A DNA stretch of 64,000 bases from Roseitranquillus sp963776845 (GTDB taxonomy: Bacteria; Pseudomonadota; Alphaproteobacteria; Rhodobacterales; Rhodobacteraceae), in contig CAVZOJ010000005.1 in NCBI GenBank assembly GCA_963776845.1, positions 124,001-188,000 on the forward strand. The letters run 5' to 3'. The notes beneath the pieces are model-generated. The model was not told where the DNA came from, did not search any database, and saw only the letters and a program-made list of their open reading frames with translations. Position numbers and translations under genes: made by a program. Numbering within the stretch: the first letter of the stretch is position 1; the number at the start of each line of letters is the position of its first letter. Positions 40,444 to 47,909 of this stretch are shown in pieces.

Positions 40444-41072
40444 TCAGATCTCGATCGCTTCGGCAATAGCGAGTGCGTCCTCGAGTTCGATGCCGAGGTA
40501 GCGGACGGTGCTGTCCATCTTCGTATGCCCGAGGAGGAGCTGGACCGCGCGGAGATTGCCGGTCTTCTTGTAGATCTGCGCCGCTTTGGTCGGCCGCATG
40601 GAATGCGTGCCGCAGGCGCTCGGCTCAAGGCCGATCGAGGCGACCCAGACCTTGAGCATGTGGCCGTATTGGCGTGTCGAGATGTGTGGCCGATCGTGGA
40701 AGCGGCCCGGCGATGCTCGGAACCGAGCATCGCCGAGCTCTCCACCCAGCGGAGAAGGGACTGCCTTGTCCCCTCGACGATCTCGAACTGCACCGGCCGG
40801 AGTGTCTTGCTCTGGATGATGGAGGCGCGCTCTTTGACGCGACCCGCGACCACGACGTCGGCGACTTTGAGCCGGACGAGGTCGCACCCTCGCAGTTTGC
40901 TATCGACGGCCATATTGAAGAGCGCGAGATCGCGGACGTTGCCGGCGAGCTCCAGGCGCACTCGGATCGCCCAGACGTGCTTCGGCAGGAGCGGCCGCTT
41001 CTGGCCGACGATCCGGCCCTTGTTCCAGGCCACGCGTGGCGGGCGGAGCATCGGCAGGTCTGAGAAAGTCAT
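40444..41072 (-). pseudogene. Tyrosine recombinase/integrase, frameshifted
   Basis: ATG 41072 follows GGAGGAAC. MTFSDLPMLRPPRVAWNKGR and LELAGNVRDLALFNMAVDSKLRG (first catalytic Arg) are intact. Near 40730 the frame changes, then HISTRQYGHMLKVW, THSMRPTKAAQIYKKTGNLRAVQLLLGHTKMDSTVRYLG gives the remaining catalytic box and Tyr. The Arg of the usual HSMRRTK is followed by Pro here. About 205 residues if repaired, a small integrase common in Alphaproteobacteria. The break coincides with a perfect 13-bp-arm palindrome. Confidence 0.8.
40708..40735. repeat. 28-bp perfect palindrome at the integrase break
   Basis: CGGCGATGCTCGG and its inverse with AA between. One arm encodes the native AMLGSE; the other replaces expected codons just before PGRFHDRPHIST. 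Confidence 0.7.
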
Positions 41073-41361
41073 GGAAGTTCCTCCGAACCTCCCGCCCTTC
41101 CGCATCGCCGACGTCGTGCCAGCACCGCATCATAGCAACACCGACAATCCGCAAGCGCCGGCGCGTAGCGGTCTGCTCGGGTCCTGTGCATAGGATGCTG
41201 CACCGCGATCCAAGGGAAGGAAAGCCGACCTGGACGAAGCCGCTTTCGCGGCATTGGCGCTCGTGGGTGTCGTTCGGCACTGATCTGAGTTGCGCGCTTC
41301 TCTGATCGGGCTGACCGGTCTGAGGATTGGGGCCTTCCCAATCGTCAGACAGGAGGGTCCC

Positions 41362-42248
41362 GTGACGGAGGAGAGAACCACGCCGCTGCGTGAGCGGATG
41401 ATCGAGGACATGCGCATCCGTGGCCTCGGCGAGAAGGCCCAGAAGGCGCACATCCGCGGGGTCAAGGAGTTCGCCAGGTTCCTGAAGCGCGCGCCGGACA
41501 CCGCCACGCCCGACGACCTGCGCGCCTACCAGCTCTACATGACGAACGCCGCGGTCGCGCCGCCGACGTTCAACGCCCGCGTCACCGCGCTCAGGTTCTT
41601 CTTCGACACCACCTGCCGGCGCGAGGAGATGAAGCGGTACATGCAGTTCCGACGGCAGCCGTGGAAGCTGCCGGTGGTGCTGAGCGTCGAGGAAGTCTCC
41701 GAAGTATTGAAGGCGGCGCCGGGACCGGGGCTGAAGTACCGCGCGGCGCTCGGCATCAGCTACGGAGCGGGATTGCGCGCCTCCGAGGTCTGCACCCTCA
41801 AGGTCACCGACATCGACAGCGACCGCATGCTGATCCACGTCGAGCAGGGCAAGGGGCGCAAGGACCGCAAGGTGATGCTGTCGCCGGCCCTGCTGGAGCT
41901 CCTGCGCGACTACTGGCGCGAGGCGCGTCCCGGCGGCTGGCTGTTTCCCGGCAAGCCGAAGATCAACCCGCTGTCGCCGCGCCAGCTCAACCGTGCGTTT
42001 CATCGGCCAAGCACATGGCGGGTGTCACCAAGCCAGCGTCGCTGCACACGCTCCGCCACAGCTTCGCGACGCACCTGCTGGAAGCCGGGACGGACGTGCG
42101 GGTGATCCAGGTGCTGCTCGGGCACGCCAAGCTCGAGACGACGGCGCGCTACACCCACGTCGCCACCAGAACGATCCGCGACACCGTGAGCCCATTCGAG
42201 CGGCTGACGCAGTTGCAGGACCGGACGCTGAGGAACGGGCCGGAGTAG
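41362..42248 (+). pseudogene. IS91-associated tyrosine recombinase of unit B, frameshifted
   Basis: GTG 41362 has GGAGGGTCCC upstream. The SAM-like N-terminal domain (IRGVKEFARFLKR) and the first catalytic box (SYGAGLRASEVCTLKVTDI) are intact. Near 42012 one base is missing (RAFHQAKHMAGV expected); then LHTLRHSFATHLLEAGTD, VLLGHAKLETTARYTHV supply HxxR, H and Tyr. About 296 residues when repaired. Confidence 0.85.
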
Positions 42249-42261
42249 CGTCCAGGCCTCG

Positions 42262-43526
42262 GTGGCTCGGCCAAGGCTGGAGATCGCCGACATCTTCCGC
42301 GCCCACGGCCCCGCGTGGCGGCGGGCCCATGCCGGGCATGTCGGCCTGACCCAGCTCAAGGTCATGTCTGCGATCGAGGCCTGCCGGACGGAGGCGCTCG
42401 GCGGGCACGTGGCGGCCTGCGCGAAGTGCGGCCACCGGCACGTCGCCTACAACTCGTGCAAGAACCGCCACTGCCCGAAGTGAACAGGGTGAGCCGGGAC
42501 CGTGGCCGCGGTGCGGCCGCGTAAGCCCGGCGAACGCGGCGCGCGACTGGATGGCGGCGCGGGCGGAAGACCTGCTGCCGGTGGAGTACTTCCACGTGGT
42601 CTTCACCCTGCCGGCGGAGATCGCGCGCATCGCGTACTGGAACAAGCAGGCGGTCTACGGCCTGCTGTTCAAAGCGTCGGCCGAGACCACGACGACCATC
42701 GCCGCCGACCCGCGCCACCTCGGCGCCCGGATCGGCATGACCAGCGTCCTGCACACCTGGGGATCGGCGTCGTGCCGAAGGCACGCCTTCGGCCCAACCC
42801 CACCATCCGCACGTCCACATGATCGTGCCGGGCGGCGGCCTGTCGCCCGAGGGCACCCGGTGGGTGTCCTGCCGCCCGGGCTTCTTCCTGCCCGTGCGGG
42901 TGCTGTCGCGGCTGTTCCGGCGTCTGTTCCTGGAGGGGCTCTCGGCACTGCACCGCGCCGGCAAGCTCGCCTTCTTCGGCGACCTCGAAGGCTTGGCCGA
43001 TCCCTCCGCCTTCGCCGCCTGGCTCGCGCCGCTGCGCAAGATCGAGTGGGTGGTCTATGCCAAGCCACCCTTCGGCGGCCCGGAGGCCGTGCTCGCCTAC
43101 CTCAGCCGATACACTCACCGCGTCGCGATCTCGAACACTCGCCTCGTCAGCGCCGACGCCGAGACCGTCGCGTTCCGCTGGAAGGATTACCGGATCAAGA
43201 GCGGCGACCGTCTCAAGGTCATGCGCCTCTCGACCGACGAGTTCATCCGCCGCTTCCTGGTCCACGTCCTGCCCGACGGCTTCCACCGCATCCGGCACTA
43301 CGGCCTGCTCGCCGGCGCAGACCGCAAGGACACCCTCGCCAGGGCTCGGGACCTCCTCGGTACCCAAGCGCCCACGGAAGCCGACCGACCCGACATCGAC
43401 GTCGCCCCACCGCTCACCCTGAGGGAGCCCTGCCCGGATTGCGGCGGGCCGATGCGGATCATCGAAACCTTCCGGCGCGGCGAACGCCCCACCACCCGAG
43501 CACCACCGCGGTGGGCAGCCGCATGA
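42262..43526 (+). pseudogene. IS91-family transposase of unit B, interrupted
   Basis: GTG 42262 starts ARPRLEIADIFRAHG. As in unit A, the zinc finger CKNRHCPK runs into a stop in an inserted segment of about 55 bp. A second palindromic insertion at 42770-42797 shifts the frame between LHTWGSA and HHPHVHMIVPGGG. The tyrosine motif SRYTHRVAISN and the terminal CPDCGG are intact. Confidence 0.85.
42774..42793. repeat. Palindrome in IS91-type unit B next to the HUH motif
   Basis: GCCGAAGGC and GCCTTCGGC with AC between. The sequence is related to the palindrome of unit A (TCGTGCCGRAGGC) but sits about 10 bp further along the gene. Confidence 0.75.
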
Positions 43527-43858
43527 TGACACGGCCATCATTCTCAACGTCCCCGATCCGGTCCAGGCATGCGGTCCGGAACCGCGTCAGGCCGTGCCTC
43601 CGCTTCGCCCTGCTGCTCCTCCGCTCCCGATGGCGCCGCGCGGAGACGCTCTGTCCATCGCGAACGATGACGAGAACCGCCGTGCCACCCCGCCAGGGCT
43701 CACGATTGATCCGGCTTCCGCGCTCACGCGCCGACGTTGACCGCGCGCTTTCCCCATAGGCCTTGCCCAGACCCCCGCGGCTTCCTCCCTGTCAGAATTT
43801 TCAACGCGGGCCGACGCCACCTCGAGCCCCACCGTCGCGCAGCGGCCCGCATCGAAAA

Positions 43859-44210
43859 TTCTTAAACGGACCGGTCATCCGAGTCATTCAGTCAGATGAC
43901 CGGATTGAGCCCGCTGCGGACGTGGCTATTGCGTGCCTTGCTCGCAGTCGCAGAACCTCATGCTTGTGTGTGTGCTGCATCCTGAGAAACAGAACGAGCA
44001 CCGAACACGGGGCGTGATTTACCCGCGCATCTAGCGGCAGTTTCACCTTGCCGGCGGGCCTAGACGCTACCGCTCCGCATCGCGAGTGGGCGAGACGGGA
44101 GGCAGCATCGCCCGTATGGATAGGGTCTCCTAGGCCCAATTGGGAAGGAGGCCCGTGGGCACATCTGCGATATGATCTCATCATCATAGATTGCGCAGCA
44201 GGATCAGCAC
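43859..44210. other. Upstream region of the peptide/kinase cluster
   Basis: 352 bp between IS91-type unit B and the first cluster gene. GGAAGGAGG at about 44144 and an AT-richer patch (GATATGATCTCATCATCATAG) suggest leader and promoter elements, but I cannot define a promoter. Confidence 0.4.
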
Positions 44211-44468
44211 ATGGAGAAGAAACCGGACCGAACGGAGTGCACGACTCCAGGCAGCGTGGAGCGCCGGGAATTTCTCGAAGGGTGCGGCAGGTTCGCCGCA
44301 CTGACGCCTCCCGCCATCACAGCTCTTCTCTCGACGACGTTGTCTTCAAGCGCCATCGCCGCTTCCGGCGGCTTGCCGGGCCGCAGCGGAAATGCGCCTG
44401 GTCGCACGGGCGGGCTCCCGCCAGGTCGGGGGGGCGCGCCGCCAGGTCAGGTCGGCAGAAAGAGGTAA
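44211..44468 (+). CDS. Small protein with twin-arginine-like leader and Gly/Pro/Arg-rich tail
   Basis: 85 residues. ERREFLEGCGRFAALTPP followed by a hydrophobic ALLSTTLSSSAIAAS resembles a twin-arginine or stop-transfer leader. The tail has spaced repeats of the type PGR-GG (GLPGRSGNAPGR, LPPGRGGAPPG). I recall short proteins with RRxFLxGCGRFA leaders in Alphaproteobacteria. It stands directly before the PqqD-HprK gene and may be the peptide on which that machinery acts (inference). The start ATG is only weakly supported (GATCAGCAC upstream). Confidence 0.65.
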   Translation: MEKKPDRTECTTPGSVERREFLEGCGRFAALTPPAITALLSTTLSSSAIAASGGLPGRSGNAPGRTGGLPPGRGGAPPGQVGRKR

Positions 44469-44476
44469 TAACGCAA

Positions 44477-45643
44477 TTGAGTTGGTGTACGGCCCGTGTC
44501 CGGAAGGCCGAGATCGATGGCCAGACCGTCCTCTTCAGCGAAGAGACTCAAGCGCTCGTGGCGCTCAACGACGGCGCTGCAGAGTTGTGGAGGCGCCTCG
44601 AAGCGGGCCAGCCGCTTGGGGACTCGTGTGACCCGCACCAAAGCGGCGCCGCGGCCGAGGTGCTGGCCGAGTGGGCGCGAACGGGCCTGATCCGCCCATC
44701 GGCGAAGGTGGCTTCCGATGCTGACGACGCTTCAGCGTCCGGCCGTTGCGGTAGGAGCCTGTTGTCGCGCAACTTCGCCATCGGCTCGGTCGCGGTGAGG
44801 CTCAATGTGAGTCCAGCGCTTTCGGCCGACGTGTGGCCCTATCTTGCGCAGCTCCCGGATTGCCACCGAGACCCACAGGTCGTCCTTTCCATCCGCGAGA
44901 CCGATCGACCGGTAAAGGGCAAGAAGGCGGAAGCCTCGTCTTCGTCGAACGATCCGCAATCCGGCGCTTTCGAACTGAGGCGGGGACGCCGGCTCGTACG
45001 GCGATGCGCGAGGGATGAGGTCGTGCCCGCAATCAAGCTGCAGTTGATCGCCGACGTGCTGGAGCATGGTTCCCAAGTCTTGGCGCTGCACGCCGCAGCG
45101 CTGATCGTGGATGGTTGTTTCCTGCTCGTCGCGGGGCCTTCCGGTGCCGGCAAGAGCACCCTCGCCGCCGCACTTCTGGCCGTCGGCCACGGCTTCGCCG
45201 CCGACGACGTGGTCCTTCTCAATGCCGATGGCGCGGCCTGCGGGGTGCCGGTCTGGCCGGCGCTCAAAGAGGGCGCATGGCCCCTTCTTAACGGGGAGCT
45301 CGGCATGCCGGGCAGCGATCAAGTCCATCGCCGTCCGGATGGAAAGGCTGTCCGCTACATGCCGCCCGGCCCGCAGGTCACGGGAGCGCGTCATCCGGTC
45401 GGCTACATAGTCGTTCTTTCCGACCGCGATGGTGCGACGTGTCGTGTGACGGCGATCGACCGCATGGACGCCCTCGCCGCGCTCCTCGCCGGCGCCTCTG
45501 CGCCGGGTGATAAATTGAGCGAGGAAGCCTTCGCCGCGCTCGCCATTCTCGTGAGAAACGCGCGCTGCTACGCTCTGTCCCGCGGCCCGGTATCTGAAGC
45601 GGTGGCCGCTGTGACCCGCGCATGCAGGGAGCCGATCGAGTGA
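44477..45643 (+). CDS. PqqD-like peptide chaperone fused to HPr-kinase-related kinase (HprK-related A type)
   Basis: About 388 residues if TTG 44477 is the start (AGAAAGAGG 11 bp upstream; no ATG is near). Residues 1-80 are PqqD-like (VLFSEETQALVALNDGAAELWRRLEAGQ). Residues about 95-385 match HprK-related kinases: AAALIVDGCFLLVAGPSGAGKSTLAAALL contains the P-loop, FAADDVVLL follows. In the HPr-rel-A system these two are usually separate neighbours; here one open frame holds both. The system is thought to act on a peptide or protein; its chemistry is unknown. GTGA overlap links it to the next gene. Confidence 0.8.
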   Translation: MSWCTARVRKAEIDGQTVLFSEETQALVALNDGAAELWRRLEAGQPLGDSCDPHQSGAAAEVLAEWARTGLIRPSAKVASDADDASASGRCGRSLLSRNFAIGSVAVRLNVSPALSADVWPYLAQLPDCHRDPQVVLSIRETDRPVKGKKAEASSSSNDPQSGAFELRRGRRLVRRCARDEVVPAIKLQLIADVLEHGSQVLALHAAALIVDGCFLLVAGPSGAGKSTLAAALLAVGHGFAADDVVLLNADGAACGVPVWPALKEGAWPLLNGELGMPGSDQVHRRPDGKAVRYMPPGPQVTGARHPVGYIVVLSDRDGATCRVTAIDRMDALAALLAGASAPGDKLSEEAFAALAILVRNARCYALSRGPVSEAVAAVTRACREPIE

Positions 45644-46704
45644 GGGCTCCTCCGCCAGCCATCGCCCTGGCCGCCTGCATCCGGGGCGAGCTGCCTGAGC
45701 GCGTCGACTGGGACGCGCTAATTTCTCTCGCGAACCAGACCTGGATGACGCCGCAGGTCTTCGTGTCGCTCAAGGAGGCCAGGACACTTGTCGCCGCCCC
45801 CGACGAGGTTCGGGACTACCTACGCTTCATCCATGCCCGAAACCTCACGCGCAACCGGCGGCTTCGGCTTCAACTGAGGGAAGCCGTGCGGGATCTCAAT
45901 GCGGTCGGCATCGTTCCGACTGTCGTCAAGGGAGCGGTCGACCTCGTCCGCCAGCGCGGAGACCGGCTCGGTGCGCGGCTTGTCACCGACCTCGACCTCC
46001 TGCTGCCTGCCCGCAACGAAGAGCTGGAAACCGCCCGCGCGGTGATGGGAACGCTGGGTTACCGCGGGATCGACGCGGCGAACCCTGCCGCCCTCTGCAG
46101 GCCCGATGATGCCGGCGCGCTCGAGTTGCACGGGTGGCCCCCCGCGCCAGATAGGCGTTACCAGCACCTCACAGGCATGGAGACCGGAGCGATCGAAGCC
46201 TGCCTTGGAAACGCTCGCGTCCGCGTTCCGGCCGAGCACCTGCGCATCCTCCACCTTGTCATTCACGACCACATCAAGGAAGGCGACGATTGGCGGGGAA
46301 GCGTAGATCTGCGGCACCTCTACGACATCACCCAGATACTCCGCGGCGACGTCGACTGGGGCGCCCTGCGCACCACCCCTCGCGGATGGCGCGAACGCGA
46401 CGCGCTAGAGGACGCCATCAGGATGGCGGTATGCCTCTTCGAAATCGACGTGCCGCTCCCCCGCGGCCGGACGATCGTGCAGGCGCTACGCCACCGCCGT
46501 CGTCTCTTGCCGCTGCTCCACCCGACACTCGGCGCTCCGCTCCGGCGCGCCGGCGATCTGGCATGGGCTTGCCGCCGCATCGCGGGAGGGCGGATGGGCT
46601 GGCCACGACTTCGCGCCCTGCCGCACGCCGTCGTGCGCGCGTTTCGCGATCCATCACGAGCGGCACGCTTCTTTATCGGTCCGACCATCGGGCCGAAGAC
46701 ATGA
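45640..46704 (+). CDS. Nucleotidyltransferase family protein of the HprK/PqqD cluster
   Basis: 354 residues from GTG 45640. It belongs to the 'uncharacterised nucleotidyltransferase' group: VPTVVKGAVDLV then LVTDLDLLLPARNEELETA carries the metal-binding Asp pair (DLDLL), and LHLVIHDHIKEGDDWRGSVDLRHLYDI is conserved in the family. These genes regularly accompany PqqD/HprK-related genes. Probably modifies or activates the cluster product; inference. Confidence 0.8.
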   Translation: MRAPPPAIALAACIRGELPERVDWDALISLANQTWMTPQVFVSLKEARTLVAAPDEVRDYLRFIHARNLTRNRRLRLQLREAVRDLNAVGIVPTVVKGAVDLVRQRGDRLGARLVTDLDLLLPARNEELETARAVMGTLGYRGIDAANPAALCRPDDAGALELHGWPPAPDRRYQHLTGMETGAIEACLGNARVRVPAEHLRILHLVIHDHIKEGDDWRGSVDLRHLYDITQILRGDVDWGALRTTPRGWRERDALEDAIRMAVCLFEIDVPLPRGRTIVQALRHRRRLLPLLHPTLGAPLRRAGDLAWACRRIAGGRMGWPRLRALPHAVVRAFRDPSRAARFFIGPTIGPKT

Positions 46705-46978
46705 GGGGACTCGCGACTCCGCCCGATTTCGCTTCGCGCAGCGAGCGGCTGAGGTGCCATTTTCGTTCGAGGCCACGCCGACGCGTCGCCTGCCTCAAGC
46801 GCCTCGTTCCGCTCGCCTGAAGCGCAGGGCACGCCACTGCAGCGAACGACAGCTCCGTCGCACAGCAGCCGCTCCTCCGACGAGGCCAGCGGCAGCAAAG
46901 CGCAGGGTGCGGACGTCGCGTCCCCCGCGCGAGGCGGCCGGCCCGGCACGGCGCCGAAGGGGCGCTTCGCCGACAAGG
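46705..46978. other. Spacer between the cluster and IS91-type unit C
   Basis: A 39-codon frame begins at 46701 (MRGLATPPDF) overlapping the nucleotidyltransferase end, but it is Arg-rich in a way typical of chance frames at high GC. I see no other content. Confidence 0.35.
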
Positions 46979-47516
46979 ACGAAGCCGCTTTCGCGGCATT
47001 GGCGCCCGTGGGTGTCGTTCGGCACTGATCTGAGTTGCGCGCTTCTCTGATCGGGCTGACCGGTCTGAGGATTGGGGCCTTCCCAATCGTCAGACAGGAG
47101 GGTCCCGTGACGGAGGAGAGAACCACGCCGCTGCGTGAGCGGATGATCGAGGACATGCGCATCCGTGGCCTCGGCGAGAAGGTCCAGAAGGCGCACATCT
47201 GCGGGGTCAAGGAGTTCGCCAGGTTCCTGAAGCGCTCGCCGGACACCGCCACGCCCGACGACCTGCGCGCCTACCAGCTCTACATGACGAACGCCGCGGT
47301 CGCGCCACCGACGTTCAACGCCCGCGTCACCGCGCTCAGGTTCTTCTTCGACACCACCTGCCGGCGCGAGGAGATGAAGCGGTACATGCAGTTCCGACGG
47401 CAGCCGCGGAAGCTGCCCGTGGTGCTGAGCGTGGAGGACGTCGCCGACATCCTGGCCGCGGCTCCGGGACCGGGGCTGAAGTACCGCGCGGCGCTCGGCA
47501 TCAGCTACGGAGCGGG
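46979..47516 (+). mobile_element. IS91-type unit C, only the 5' part
   Basis: From GGACGAAGCCGCTTTCGCGGC the sequence follows unit B through the recombinase start and stops matching at ISYGAG (47516). Beyond it is a methyltransferase gene end, so a deletion or recombination joined the two. No transposase part remains. Confidence 0.8.
47107..47516 (+). pseudogene. IS91-associated tyrosine recombinase of unit C, truncated
   Basis: GTG 47107 to ALGISYGAG. It retains the N-terminal domain only and lacks all but the edge of the catalytic domain. It differs from unit B by several codons (LAAAPG against LKAAPG region), so it is an older copy rather than a recent duplicate. Confidence 0.8.
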
Positions 47517-47909
47517 ATGGGTACCTTCTACCGCTCGCAGCACGAGCTGGTCTTCGCCTTAAAGAACGGCACCGCGCCCCACGTCAACAGCTTCACGCTT
47601 GGCCAGCACGGCCGCTACCGCACCAACGTCTGCCAGTACCGCGGCGTGAACACCCGCCGCGCCGGACGGATGCAGGAGCTCGAGCTGCACCCCACCGTCA
47701 AGCCGGGGCAGATGATCGCCGACGCGATCCGCGACGTCTCCGGCCGCGGCGACATCGTCCTCGATGTCTTCGGCGGCTCGGGCTCGACGCTGATCGCCGC
47801 CGAGAAGAGCGGGCGGCGCGCCTTCCTCTGCGAGCTCGACCCGGTCTACTGCGACCGCATCCTCGCCCGCTGGGAGGCTTTCGCGAAGGACGAGGCCGAG
47901 CAGCTGGTC
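47517..47909 (+). pseudogene. DNA methyltransferase C-terminal part, 5'-truncated and split by an IS
   Basis: GTFYRSQHELVFALKNGTAPHVNSFTLGQHGRYRTNVCQYRG, HPTVKPGQMIADAI and VLDVFGGSGSTLIAAEKSGRRAFLCELDPVYCDRI belong to N6-adenine/N4-cytosine methylases (beta-type order, with FGGSG as the SAM motif). The N-terminal half was replaced by IS91-type unit C at 47517. The IS at 47910 interrupts the gene after EAEQLV; the original end (CGLFFGEGRLEAAE, 49819-49863) lies on its far side. Confidence 0.88.

Larger units (their letters stand above)
41229..43858 (+). mobile_element. IS91-type unit B, complete, with recombinase and transposase genes
   Basis: The left end (GACGAAGCCGCTTTCGCGGCATTGG, hairpin GCCGC-TTTC-GCGGC) is shared with unit C at 46979, and the right end hairpin GCGGGCCG/CGGCCCGC plus ATCGAAAA with unit A. 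It carries a tyrosine recombinase followed by an HUH transposase, a two-gene layout known for some IS91 relatives. Confidence 0.8.

Noticed and set aside
44376..44460. Tandem DNA repeat in the Gly-rich tail
   Set aside because: The repeats are only amino-acid-level (PGR/PPG-type) and degenerate in DNA, so I treat them as part of the protein.
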